A stretch of 6,808 bases of DNA from Azonexus sp. (GCA_031285115.1 JAITWU010000399.1:1-6808); one strand, 5' to 3'; positions 1 to 6,793 are shown, numbered from the stretch's first letter. Notes: a model not told the origin generated them from the sequence alone. Translations and numbers: made by a program.

Positions 1-39
1 GCCAATAGGGAGGATCGAAAACCACGGTGGCTCCAAGTT

Positions 40-93
40 CCTCCCCGTTGCGAAGCAATGGGGAGGGGGACCATGCGCAGCATGGTGGAGGGG
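40..93. repeat. Double-hairpin intergenic repeat (REP-like)
   Basis: Two adjacent inverted repeats are visible. The first has arms at 40-51 and 55-66 around a GAA loop: 12 pairs, one of them G-T, with CCTCCCC against GGGGAGG at the base. The second has perfect 7-bp arms, ACCATGC at 70-76 and GCATGGT at 80-86, around a GCA loop, and is followed by GGAGGGG (87-93). From memory, this CTCCCC/GGGGAGG plus ACC/GGT plus GGAGGGG layout resembles palindromic repeats scattered between genes in many proteobacterial genomes. No T-run follows, so it is not a standard intrinsic terminator. The structure is certain; membership of a dispersed family is inference. Confidence 0.75.
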
Positions 94-200
94 TAGACGA
101 GCGCGAAGTAATGATTGGCTTATTTATGGGCAAATTCTCAGCACTGCCTTGAAATGACAGGGAATTTGATGCTCTGGCCCTGGTGCCTGTCCTGTTTGCT

Positions 201-236
201 TTGACTTGCCAAGCCAAAAATAATATTATCCCCGGT
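201..236 (+). promoter_or_regulatory. Sigma-70 promoter for yceD-rpmF
   Basis: TTGACT (201-206) and TATTAT (224-229) each match the -35 and -10 consensus at five of six bases, with an ideal 17-bp spacer. The predicted start is at 235-236. The bases between the -10 and the start are CCCCGG, a GC-rich discriminator of the kind found at rRNA and ribosomal-protein promoters inhibited by ppGpp/DksA. The transcript would begin with G and a run of five U. The promoter lies 22 bases before the TTG chosen as the yceD start, and downstream of a possible GTG at 183, so it argues against the longer reading. The start site is predicted, not mapped. Confidence 0.75.
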
Positions 237-257
237 TTTTGTCGCAACAGTTACCGA

Positions 258-746
258 TTGAAGAAGATCAACAACCCCTTCGCCTTTGCCCGCGATTTGC
301 GCGTTCTTGAGGGGAGGCTGGAAGTCGCCGGACTGGAGCGCCTGCATGATTTGCTGGCTGAAACGGGCGGGACGGTTTTCTGGCATCTGGAAGGGGAGCG
401 CGGGCAGCGCGGGGAGTCGCTTTTGCGGCTGACGGTGAGCGGCGGTTTGCTGCTGGCTTGTCAGCGTTGTCTGGGCGCGACGCCGTTTGATCTCGACATT
501 GACAGTTTGCTGGCGCTCGTTCCGGCGGGCGCGGAATTGTCGCAGGAGGAGCTGGAAGACGACAGCCGGGATTTTCTGCCGGTGGAGCATGATCTGGATG
601 TGGCCGAATTGGTGGAGGATGAAATCCTCCTGGCCCTGCCGGTGGCGCCACGGCACGAAAAATGTGGTTTGCCGGGGGTTGCCGATGACGGCGGGCGGGT
701 TCATCCCTTCGCCGGGCTGGCGGGCCTCAAGGGCAAGCTGAACTAA
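258..746 (+). CDS. yceD: YceD family protein (DUF177), large-subunit rRNA accumulation
   Basis: 162 residues from a TTG start. It belongs to the DUF177/YceD family, whose members are almost always encoded directly before rpmF and are linked to 23S rRNA accumulation. Visible family marks are the N-terminal NPFAFAR segment (6-12), the pair of cysteines in CQRCL (68-72), the acidic ELVEDEILLALP stretch (117-128) and the PRHEKC motif (131-136). The same frame stays open back to a GTG at 183, but that version would cover the promoter at 201-229 and add 25 residues without family character. The TTG at 258 leaves a leader of about 22 bases with no clear Shine-Dalgarno, so initiation may be weak. The stop lies in the first copy of a 16-bp tandem duplication. 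The family call is firm; the start is less so. Confidence 0.9.
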   Translation: MKKINNPFAFARDLRVLEGRLEVAGLERLHDLLAETGGTVFWHLEGERGQRGESLLRLTVSGGLLLACQRCLGATPFDLDIDSLLALVPAGAELSQEELEDDSRDFLPVEHDLDVAELVEDEILLALPVAPRHEKCGLPGVADDGGRVHPFAGLAGLKGKLN

Positions 747-762
747 GGGCAAGCTGAACTGA
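731..762 (+). repeat. 16-bp tandem duplication across the yceD stop
   Basis: Two adjacent 16-base units (731-746 and 747-762) share GGGCAAGCTGAACT and differ at one base only, ending AA in the first and GA in the second. The first unit encodes the last residues GKLN and the TAA stop. If only the second unit were present the protein would be unchanged and would end in TGA. The duplication therefore only lengthens the spacer to rpmF. It is followed by a run of eight T (763-770). Confidence 0.9.
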
Positions 763-783
763 TTTTTTTTGGAGTAATACAAC

Positions 784-963
784 ATGGCCGTTCAACAGAA
801 CAAAAAGTCCCCATCCAAGCGCGGTATGCACCGCGCCCACGATTTTCTCGCCGCGCCGCCGCTGGCTGTCGAGCCGACGACGGGCGAGACGCATTTGCGT
901 CATCACATTTCGCCGAGCGGTTTTTACCGTGGCAAAAAAGTCACCAAGGGCAAAGGCGAGTAA
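784..963 (+). CDS. rpmF: 50S ribosomal protein L32
   Basis: 59 residues, the usual length for proteobacterial bL32, a component of the large ribosomal subunit. The N-terminal half carries the family signature, with [16 protein letters not shown] at residues 7-22. The C-terminal half reads [17 protein letters not shown] (37-53). There are no cysteines, so this is the zinc-independent form. The ATG follows a GGAG at 771-774 with nine bases between. The gene lies 37 bases after yceD and belongs to the same transcript from the promoter at 201. A strong terminator-like hairpin begins 14 bases after its stop, which fits a need for much more L32 than the downstream enzymes. Identity is not in doubt. 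Confidence 0.97.
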   Translation: MAVQQNKKSPSKRGMHRAHDFLAAPPLAVEPTTGETHLRHHISPSGFYRGKKVTKGKGE

Positions 964-977
964 TTTATTCCGGCGAG

Positions 978-1015
978 GGCAGGTTGCCGCGTGACTGCAA
1001 CCTGCCTTTTCTTTT
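978..1015 (+). terminator. Intrinsic terminator or attenuator between rpmF and plsX
   Basis: A perfect 10-bp inverted repeat, GGCAGGTTGC (978-987) with GCAACCTGCC (997-1006), encloses a nine-base loop. It is followed at once by TTTTCTTTT (1007-1015), giving the full form of a Rho-independent terminator. It sits between rpmF and plsX and ends three bases before the plsX ATG. Since plsX has no promoter I can see, partial read-through is likely, making this an attenuator that lowers expression of plsX and the fab genes relative to rpmF. Confidence 0.85.
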
Positions 1016-1018
1016 GCC

Positions 1019-2047
1019 ATGACAACCCGTATTGCCATTGATTGCATGGGGGGAGACCACGGTCCGTCGGTGACGGTTCCGGCGGCGGTCTCTTTCCTGG
1101 CTTCACATCCGGCGGCTCATCTCATTCTGGTTGGCCAGGAGGATGCGTTGCGTCCGCTGCTTGGCGCCGAGGCCGGGAATGCCCGGTTGCGTGTGGTTCA
1201 TGCCTCGGAAGTGGTCGGTATGGATGAATCGGTGGCGCTCGCCTTGCGCAACAAAAAAGATTCGTCGATGCGCGTCGCCATCAATCTGGTCAAGGCGGGT
1301 GAGGCCGATGCCTGCGTTTCGGCGGGCAATACCGGCGCTTTGATGGCGATTTCGCGCTTTGTCCTGAAAATGCTGCCGGGCATTGACCGGCCCGCCATTT
1401 GTACGGCGCTGCCGACGGCCAGGGGGCATACCCATATGCTCGATCTCGGGGCCAATGTCGATTGCGGGCCGGAGCACCTGCTCCAGTTCGGCATCATGGG
1501 GGCCATGCTGGTCGAGGCGATGGAGCACAAGGAGCGGCCCACGGTCGGCATCCTCAATATCGGCGAGGAAGAAATCAAGGGCAACGAAGTGGTCAAGGCT
1601 GCCGCCGACCTGCTGCGCGCTTCGGGGCTGAATTTCATCGGCAATGTCGAGGGCGACGGTATTTATAAGGGCGAGGCCGATGTCATCGTCTGCGATGGTT
1701 TTGTCGGCAATGTGGTCTTGAAAGCCTCCGAAGGGCTGGCGCAGATGTTGAGCGGCGCATTGAAGAGTGAATTCAGGCGCAACGCGCTGACCACGCTGGC
1801 GGCGCTGATCGCCCTGCCGGTGCTCAACCGCTTCAGGCAGCGTTTTGACCATCGTCGTCACAATGGCGCGATTTTGCTCGGCCTCAAGGGTATTTCGGTC
1901 AAAAGCCACGGTTCGGCGGATGTGCTGGCGTTTACCCACGCCATCGCCCGCGCTTACGATGCCGCCGAAAACAAGGCGCTCGACCGGATTGCGGCGCGCA
2001 TGGGGCAATTGAATGCGGCCCAATTGACGATGGGAGAGACAGCCTGA
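1019..2047 (+). CDS. plsX: Phosphate acyltransferase PlsX
   Basis: 342 residues, close to the usual 330-356. PlsX converts acyl-ACP and phosphate to acyl-phosphate, the acyl donor for PlsY in phosphatidic acid synthesis, acting at the cytoplasmic face of the membrane. Family motifs in order: [11 protein letters not shown] (6-16), [10 protein letters not shown] (101-110), LDLGANVDC (141-149), [11 protein letters not shown] (208-218), CDGFVGNV (225-232) and [11 protein letters not shown] (281-291), where Tyr is commoner than His in the first position. The ATG at 1019 places the first motif at the normal distance from the N-terminus. Directly before it are CTTTTGCC and a terminator U-tract, with no Shine-Dalgarno. 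A GAGGG (975-979) at the hairpin foot would lie close only if the hairpin were folded. The stop overlaps the fabH start by one base. Confidence 0.97.
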   Translation: MTTRIAIDCMGGDHGPSVTVPAAVSFLASHPAAHLILVGQEDALRPLLGAEAGNARLRVVHASEVVGMDESVALALRNKKDSSMRVAINLVKAGEADACVSAGNTGALMAISRFVLKMLPGIDRPAICTALPTARGHTHMLDLGANVDCGPEHLLQFGIMGAMLVEAMEHKERPTVGILNIGEEEIKGNEVVKAAADLLRASGLNFIGNVEGDGIYKGEADVIVCDGFVGNVVLKASEGLAQMLSGALKSEFRRNALTTLAALIALPVLNRFRQRFDHRRHNGAILLGLKGISVKSHGSADVLAFTHAIARAYDAAENKALDRIAARMGQLNAAQLTMGETA

Positions 2048-3012
2048 TGGTTGCGTATGCGCGAGTCGCCGGCACCGGCAGTTACCTGCCCGGCAACCCG
2101 GTCAGCAATGATGATCTGGCGGCGCGGGGCATCGAAACGAACGACGAATGGATCGTCACGCGCACCGGCATCCGCTGCCGCCACCTCGCCGCGCCGGGCG
2201 TCACGTCGAGCGAACTGGGCCTCATCGCCGCCGGGCGGGCGCTCGAAATGGCCGGTGTGGCCGCCGCCGACCTCGATTTGATCATCGTCGCCACGTCGAC
2301 GCCGGATTTCATCTTCCCCAGTACCGCCTGTTTGATTCAGGGCCGCCTCGGCAACAAGAACGCGGCGGCTTTTGATGTGCAGGCGGTGTGCAGCGGCTTT
2401 GTCTATGCACTTGGCATTGCCGAAAAATTCATTGCTTCCGGCAGCCACAAAAAGGCGCTGGTGATTGGCGCTGAGGTGTTTTCGCGTATTCTCGACTGGC
2501 AGGATCGCGGTACCTGCGTGTTGTTTGGCGATGGCGCGGGCGCGGTGGTGCTCGAAGCGGCGGCAAAACCCGGCATTCTGGCGACGGCGATGCACGCCGA
2601 CGGCAGCCAGAGCGGCATTCTCAATGTGCCGGGGCAGGTCTGCGGCGGGCAGGTGACGGGCGACCCTTTTTTACGCATGGATGGTCAGGCCGTCTTCAAG
2701 TTTGCCGTGCGCGTGCTCGCCGATGTCGCCGAAGAAGTTTGCGCCGCCGCTGGCATTGAGACGGCGGCTGTCGATTGGCTGATTCCGCATCAGGCCAATA
2801 TCCGCATCATCGACGCCACCGGCAAAAAGCTCGGCGTCGGGCGCGAGCGGGTGATTGTCACCGTCGACCGCCACGGCAACACTTCCGCCGCTTCGGTGCC
2901 GCTGGCGCTCGATGAAGCGGTGCGCGACGGGCGCATCCGGCGTGGCCATAAAGTGCTGCTCGAAGGCGTCGGCGGCGGTTTCACCTGGGGCGCGGCCCTG
3001 CTTGAATTCTGA
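2047..3012 (+). CDS. fabH: 3-oxoacyl-ACP synthase III (KAS III)
   Basis: 321 residues, full length for FabH. It starts fatty-acid synthesis in the cytoplasm by condensing acetyl-CoA with malonyl-ACP to acetoacetyl-ACP. The thiolase-fold catalytic triad is complete: Cys115 in VQAVCSGF, His248 in IPHQAN and Asn278 in RHGNTSAA. Other typical segments are the N-terminal [13 protein letters not shown] (9-21), [12 protein letters not shown] (31-42), [11 protein letters not shown] (160-170) and the C-terminal [14 protein letters not shown] (306-319). The ATG shares its A with the plsX TGA, and GGGAG (2032-2036) inside plsX supplies the Shine-Dalgarno, so the two genes are probably translationally coupled. 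No residue looks unusual, and a straight-chain acetyl-CoA primer is the default expectation. Confidence 0.98.
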   Translation: MVAYARVAGTGSYLPGNPVSNDDLAARGIETNDEWIVTRTGIRCRHLAAPGVTSSELGLIAAGRALEMAGVAAADLDLIIVATSTPDFIFPSTACLIQGRLGNKNAAAFDVQAVCSGFVYALGIAEKFIASGSHKKALVIGAEVFSRILDWQDRGTCVLFGDGAGAVVLEAAAKPGILATAMHADGSQSGILNVPGQVCGGQVTGDPFLRMDGQAVFKFAVRVLADVAEEVCAAAGIETAAVDWLIPHQANIRIIDATGKKLGVGRERVIVTVDRHGNTSAASVPLALDEAVRDGRIRRGHKVLLEGVGGGFTWGAALLEF

Positions 3013-3020
3013 AATTCTGG
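3005..3020 (+). repeat. 8-bp tandem repeat across the fabH stop
   Basis: AATTCTGA (3005-3012) is followed directly by AATTCTGG (3013-3020). The first copy holds the last two bases of the Glu codon, the Phe codon and the TGA stop of fabH. The second lies in the spacer before the fabD ribosome-binding site. At this length it could be chance. Confidence 0.6.
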
Positions 3021-3035
3021 ATCAGGAGCGTTTTA

Positions 3036-3962
3036 ATGTCTTTTGCTTTCGTATTTCCCGGCCAAGGCTCGCAAAGCGTCGGCATGATGGCCGCTTACGG
3101 CGATGCTGCGGTCGTTCGCGCTACCTTTGCTGAAGCCTCGACGGCGCTCGGCGAAGATTTGTGGGCGCTGGTTGCCAACGGCCCGACGGAGGCGCTGGCG
3201 CAAACCGTCAACACCCAGCCGGTGATGCTCACCGCTGGCCTTGCCGTCTGGCGTTTGTGGCAGGAAAAAGGCGGCAAAAAACCGGCGGTCGTCGCCGGTC
3301 ACAGCCTTGGCGAATATTCGGCGCTGGTCGCCGCTGGCGTGCTCGACCTCAAAGACGCCGCGCCCCTGGTGCGCCTGCGCGCTGCCGCGATGCAGGAAGC
3401 GGTGCCGCTCGGCACGGGGGCGATGGCCGCCATCCTCGGGCTGGATGACGCCGGAATCGCCGCCGCCTGCGCCGAAGCCGCCCAGGGCGAAATCGTCGAA
3501 CCCGTCAATTTCAACGCCAACGGGCAAACCGTGATCGCCGGTCACAAAACCGCCGTCGAGCGGGCGATGGCCGCCTGCAAGGCGCGCGGGGCGAAGATGG
3601 CCAAAGCCTTGCCGGTGTCGGCGCCGTTTCATTCCTCGTTGATCCGCCCGGCGGCGGACAAACTGGCGGCGCGGCTGGCTGAACTTCCTTTCAAATCACC
3701 GACCATTCCTGTCATCAACAACGTCGATGTGAGTATTGAAAACGACCCGGCCCGCATCAAGGATGCCCTGGTGCGTCAGGCTTACAACCCGGTGCGCTGG
3801 GTCGAGACCATCGAGAAAATGGCGGCGCTGGGCGTCACGACCGTGGCCGAATGCGGCCCCGGCAAAGTGCTCGCTGGCCTGACTAAACGCTGCGCCGATG
3901 GCCTTGCGGGCGTGGCGCTCGCCGATGCCGCCGCCATCGACGCCAACCTTGGCCTGGAGTAA
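3036..3962 (+). CDS. fabD: Malonyl-CoA:ACP transacylase
   Basis: 308 residues, the normal size. FabD moves malonate from CoA to the phosphopantetheine of AcpP, supplying malonyl-ACP to FabH and FabF. The active site is complete: GQGSQ (9-13) forms the oxyanion region, GHSLGE (88-93) carries nucleophile Ser90, Arg115 in VRLRAAAMQEA binds the malonyl carboxylate, and His199 in APFHS is the base. The C-terminal part has PVINNVD and the ECGPGKVLAGL motif. The start at 3036 is set by AGGAG (3024-3028) seven bases upstream and by the standard MSFAFVFPGQGSQ N-terminus. It lies 23 bases after fabH, and its last codons overlap the fabG ribosome-binding site, which fits one transcript. Confidence 0.98.
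   Translation: MSFAFVFPGQGSQSVGMMAAYGDAAVVRATFAEASTALGEDLWALVANGPTEALAQTVNTQPVMLTAGLAVWRLWQEKGGKKPAVVAGHSLGEYSALVAAGVLDLKDAAPLVRLRAAAMQEAVPLGTGAMAAILGLDDAGIAAACAEAAQGEIVEPVNFNANGQTVIAGHKTAVERAMAACKARGAKMAKALPVSAPFHSSLIRPAADKLAARLAELPFKSPTIPVINNVDVSIENDPARIKDALVRQAYNPVRWVETIEKMAALGVTTVAECGPGKVLAGLTKRCADGLAGVALADAAAIDANLGLE
3956..3959 (+). promoter_or_regulatory. fabG ribosome-binding site
   Basis: GGAG lies in the final codons of fabD, just before its TAA, and seven bases before ATG 3967. It fixes the fabG start at 3967 rather than at an in-frame ATG at 3898, which would add 23 residues without family character inside fabD. Confidence 0.85.
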
Positions 3963-3966
3963 ACCG

Positions 3967-4707
3967 ATGCAGAACGACAAAATCGCCCTCGTCACCGGCG
4001 CCACGCGCGGCATTGGTCGCGCCATCGCGCTCGAACTGGGCCACCAGGGCGCAACCGTGATCGGTACGGCGACCAGCGCAGCAGGCGCGGGCGAGATTAC
4101 CGCCTATCTCGCCGCCGCCCGGATCAAGGGCAAAGGCATCGTGCTTGATGTCACCAACGCCGCCCAAACCGACGCCGTGCTTGCCGATATTGCTAAAGAG
4201 TTCGGCGCCATCGGCATTCTCGTGAACAACGCTGGCATCACCCGCGACAACCTCGCGCTGCGCATGAGCGAAGACGAATGGGATGCGGTCATCGACACCA
4301 ATCTCAAAGCCGTTTTCCGCCTCTCGCGCAGCGTCATGCGCGGCATGATGAAGGCGCGTTTTGGCCGTATCGTCAATATTTCCTCGGTCGTCGGCTATTC
4401 CGGCAATGCCGGTCAGGCCAATTACTGCGCCGCCAAGGCGGGCGTCGCCGGGCTTTCCCGCTCGCTCGCCCGCGAACTCGGCAGCCGCAACATCACCGTC
4501 AATTGCGTCGCCCCCGGTTTTATCGCCACCGACATGACGCACGCCCTGACCGAAGAACAGAAAACCGCCATGCTCGCCGCCATTCCGCTCGCCCGCGCCG
4601 GCACGCCGGAAGATGTCGCGGGCGCTGTCGGTTTTCTCGTCTCGCCTTCTGCCGCCTACATCACCGGGACTACGGTGCATGTCAATGGCGGTATGTTCAT
4701 GGATTGA
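3967..4707 (+). CDS. fabG: 3-oxoacyl-ACP reductase
   Basis: 246 residues, a classical short-chain dehydrogenase/reductase. It uses NADPH to reduce 3-oxoacyl-ACP to (R)-3-hydroxyacyl-ACP, the first reduction in each elongation round. Visible marks: the nucleotide-binding TGATRGIG (10-17), NNAG (87-90), and the catalytic set Asn112 (DTNLKAVF), Ser140 (NISSVVG), Tyr153 and Lys157 (YCAAK). The C-terminal PGFIATDM and VHVNGGMFMD are typical. Short-chain dehydrogenases are easily mis-named, but the position between fabD and acpP and the N-AG-ITRDNL segment make FabG secure. It begins four bases after fabD. A 72-base gap carrying a promoter separates it from acpP. Confidence 0.97.
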   Translation: MQNDKIALVTGATRGIGRAIALELGHQGATVIGTATSAAGAGEITAYLAAARIKGKGIVLDVTNAAQTDAVLADIAKEFGAIGILVNNAGITRDNLALRMSEDEWDAVIDTNLKAVFRLSRSVMRGMMKARFGRIVNISSVVGYSGNAGQANYCAAKAGVAGLSRSLARELGSRNITVNCVAPGFIATDMTHALTEEQKTAMLAAIPLARAGTPEDVAGAVGFLVSPSAAYITGTTVHVNGGMFMD

Positions 4708-4727
4708 TTTCACCAAACAGCCGCTTT

Positions 4728-4743
4728 TGGTAGAATCGCACTG
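4728..4743 (+). promoter_or_regulatory. Extended -10 promoter for acpP
   Basis: TGG followed by TAGAAT (4731-4736) forms an extended -10 element, with TAGAAT matching consensus at five of six bases. At the 17-bp position the -35 is poor (TTTCAC, 4708-4713), as is common for extended -10 promoters. Counting seven bases on from the -10, transcription would start at G4743, followed directly by seven T (4744-4750). The leader would be 37 bases. An own promoter fits the high abundance of ACP. The start site is predicted, not mapped. Confidence 0.7.
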
Positions 4744-4754
4744 TTTTTTTCGTA

Positions 4755-5016
<262 letters not shown>

Positions 5017-5051
5017 GCCCGTTTCCGTTTCAACCAGCGGTTTTACACCAT

Positions 5052-5076
5052 AAGGCCGACCCTCCTGGTCGGCCTT
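5052..5076 (+). terminator. Hairpin between acpP and fabF (partial terminator)
   Basis: A perfect 10-bp inverted repeat, AAGGCCGACC (5052-5061) with GGTCGGCCTT (5067-5076), encloses a five-base loop CTCCT. It lies 35 bases after the acpP stop. What follows is GCCGCATTTG, not a T-run, so termination is probably inefficient. It may instead protect the 3' end of a short, abundant acpP mRNA while allowing some read-through to fabF. Confidence 0.65.
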
Positions 5077-5091
5077 GCCGCATTTGCTTCC

Positions 5092-5095
5092 GGAG
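5092..5095 (+). promoter_or_regulatory. fabF ribosome-binding site
   Basis: GGAG six bases before TTG 5102 sets the fabF start. An in-frame TTG at 5075 is rejected because it lies inside the hairpin arm and would add nine residues ahead of the normal FabF N-terminus. Confidence 0.8.
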
Positions 5096-5101
5096 TGCAT
5101 C

Positions 5102-6337
5102 TTGGCACGTCGCAGAGTCGTCATCACCGGTCTGGGGCTGATTTCCCCGGTCGGTAACAGCGTTGAGGAAGGCTGGCGCAATATTGTCGCTGGCGTTTCC
5201 GGCATCGCCCCCATCACCCGCTTCGATGCCTCGAACTTCCCGGTCAAATTCGCCGGGGAAGTCAAGGATTTCGACATTTCACACTACATTTCCGCCAAAG
5301 ATGCGCGGCGGATGGACAAATTCATCCACTACGGCCTCGCCGCCGGTATGCAGGCCGTGCGCGACGCCGGTCTGGACAAGGAAGGCGCGGCTGACCCGGA
5401 GCGCGTCGGCGTCGCCATCGGCTCCGGCATTGGCGGCCTGCCGCTGATCGAAGAAACCAAGGACGAAATCAACGCCGCCGGTGTGCGCAAAGTCTCGCCC
5501 TTCTTCATCCCCGGCTCGATCATCAACATGATTTCCGGCAACCTGGCCATTGAATACGGCTTCAAGGGGCCGAACATCACCATCGTCACGGCGTGCAGCA
5601 CCGGCACCCATTCCATTGGCGACGCCGCCCGTCTCATCGAATACGGCGATGCCGATGTGATGGTCGCCGGTGGCGCTGAATCGACCGTCTCGCCGCTCGG
5701 CATCGGCGGCTTCTGCGCCGCCCGGGCGTTATCGACCCGCAACGACGATCCGGCCACCGCCAGCCGCCCGTGGGACAAAGACCGCGACGGCTTCGTCCTC
5801 GGCGAAGGCGCAGGCGTCCTCGTGCTCGAAGAATACGAACACGCCAAAGCGCGCGGCGCCAAAATCTACGCCGAAGTCGCCGGTTACGGCATGAGCGCCG
5901 ACGCCTACCACATCACTGCGCCGAACATGGACGGCCCGCGCCGCTCGATGGTCAATGCCCTCAAAAACGCCGGCCTCTCGCCTGCCGACGTGCAGTACGT
6001 AAACGCCCACGGCACCTCCACCCCGCTTGGCGACAAAAACGAATCGGACGCCATCAAAGCCGCCTTCGGCCCGGCGGCGCGCGATGTCGTCGTCAATTCA
6101 ACCAAGTCGATGATCGGCCACCTCCTCGGCGGCGCGGGCGGCGTCGAATCGCTGATTACCGTGCTGGCGATCCATCACCAGATCTCGCCGCCGACCATCA
6201 ACATCTTCAATCAAGATCCGGAATGCGATCTCGACTACTGCGCCAACAAGGCGCGGCCCATGAAGATCGAAGTGGCGCTCAAAAACAACTTCGGCTTCGG
6301 CGGCACCAACGGCTCGCTGGTGTTCAAGCGAATCTGA
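5102..6337 (+). CDS. fabF: 3-oxoacyl-ACP synthase II (KAS II)
   Basis: 411 residues, against 413 in E. coli. FabF elongates acyl-ACP with malonyl-ACP by decarboxylative condensation. In family members it also extends C16:1 to C18:1. The active site is complete: Cys165 (TACSTG), His303 ([11 protein letters not shown]), Lys335 (STKSMIGH) and His340 in the same motif. The N-terminus [18 protein letters not shown] and the C-terminus [15 protein letters not shown] are typical. Translation begins at TTG with GGAG six bases upstream, and no ATG or GTG is available in frame nearby. It follows acpP after 85 bases containing a hairpin, with no promoter I can recognise in between. It could be confused with FabB, but the length, sequence and place after acpP favour FabF. 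Confidence 0.97.
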   Translation: MARRRVVITGLGLISPVGNSVEEGWRNIVAGVSGIAPITRFDASNFPVKFAGEVKDFDISHYISAKDARRMDKFIHYGLAAGMQAVRDAGLDKEGAADPERVGVAIGSGIGGLPLIEETKDEINAAGVRKVSPFFIPGSIINMISGNLAIEYGFKGPNITIVTACSTGTHSIGDAARLIEYGDADVMVAGGAESTVSPLGIGGFCAARALSTRNDDPATASRPWDKDRDGFVLGEGAGVLVLEEYEHAKARGAKIYAEVAGYGMSADAYHITAPNMDGPRRSMVNALKNAGLSPADVQYVNAHGTSTPLGDKNESDAIKAAFGPAARDVVVNSTKSMIGHLLGGAGGVESLITVLAIHHQISPPTINIFNQDPECDLDYCANKARPMKIEVALKNNFGFGGTNGSLVFKRI

Positions 6338-6361
6338 CGTTTTCAGGCAGAAAGACGAACG

Positions 6362-6793
6362 GTGCAGTTTCCGATCATCATCGGACTCTCCCGTTCGCGT
6401 TGGCAGACAGCCGTTTTACTCCTCATCGCCACACTGGCGAGCCTGACCGCGCTGTTCTTCCCACGCCCGCTACCGTGGCGCGTCGGCCTGTTATTGGCAA
6501 TCTGGAGCCTCACCGGCTGGGCCTCGCTGCGCCTGACGCCGCCGCTGGCCATCATCCGCCTTGAAGCGAACGGCAGCATCCAGGTCAAATCAAATACCGA
6601 TCAGGATTTTGCACCAGCCACCATCCTGCCCGGCATCACGGTTCATCCCTGGCTGACCGTGCTTCGCCTCAAACTGGCCGACGGCAACCACTGCGCCCTG
6701 CTGTTCTCGCCCGACAACCTCACCGCCGATGACTTCCGCCGCCTGCGGATATTTTTGCGCTGGCGGGTCGCTGCGGGCGGGCCAATCACCTGA
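6362..6793 (+). CDS. YgfX/CptA-like small membrane protein
   Basis: 143 residues from a GTG start, 24 bases after fabF. Two hydrophobic segments, about 15-33 and 39-58, separated by a short PRPLPWR turn, suggest a membrane hairpin. A soluble C-terminal domain of about 80 residues follows. The motifs VHPWLTVLRLKL (94-105) and SPDNLTADDFRRLRIFLRW (116-134) recall the YgfX family (CptA toxin domain). In E. coli YgfX is paired with SdhE (CptB) and has been reported to affect cytoskeletal proteins. From memory, betaproteobacterial relatives often stand between fabF and rpoE, where no SdhE partner is adjacent. No clear Shine-Dalgarno precedes the GTG, so translation is probably low or coupled to fabF. 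The family assignment is by pattern memory; toxicity should not be assumed. Confidence 0.75.
   Translation: MQFPIIIGLSRSRWQTAVLLLIATLASLTALFFPRPLPWRVGLLLAIWSLTGWASLRLTPPLAIIRLEANGSIQVKSNTDQDFAPATILPGITVHPWLTVLRLKLADGNHCALLFSPDNLTADDFRRLRIFLRWRVAAGGPIT

Noticed and set aside
1..96. Reading frame open from the window edge to TAG at 94-96, possibly the tail of an upstream gene
   Set aside because: Most of it is the palindromic repeat, and no protein family is recognisable in 31 codons.
156..191. GACAGG and CCTGTC inverted repeat just upstream of the yceD -35, as a possible operator
   Set aside because: Six-base arms separated by 24 bases are expected by chance, and no known regulator site is recognised.
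761..772. GATTTTTTTTGG before rpmF, similar to the start region of UTP-sensitive promoters
   Set aside because: No -10 or -35 element lies at the right distance upstream, so it is only a T-run in the spacer.
138..785. 215-residue open frame on the minus strand opposite yceD
   Set aside because: It is a high-GC shadow of yceD. It has no recognisable domain, and the + strand gene has family motifs.
1103..2023. 306-residue open frame on the minus strand opposite plsX
   Set aside because: It lies antisense to an unmistakable PlsX and shows no motifs. Long antisense frames are expected at this GC content.
3883..4716. 277-residue open frame on the minus strand opposite fabG
   Set aside because: It is the antisense shadow of a complete short-chain reductase, rich in Gly, Asp and Arg, with no domain.
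4715..4750. AAACAG and CTGTTT followed by T-run after fabG, as a possible terminator
   Set aside because: The stem is six AT-rich pairs with a 20-base loop, too weak. The region is better explained by the acpP promoter and its initial T-run.
5770..6564. 264-residue + strand frame overlapping fabF and the ygfX-like gene
   Set aside because: It is very Arg- and Pro-rich, as expected of an out-of-frame translation, and lies inside a fully motif-supported FabF.
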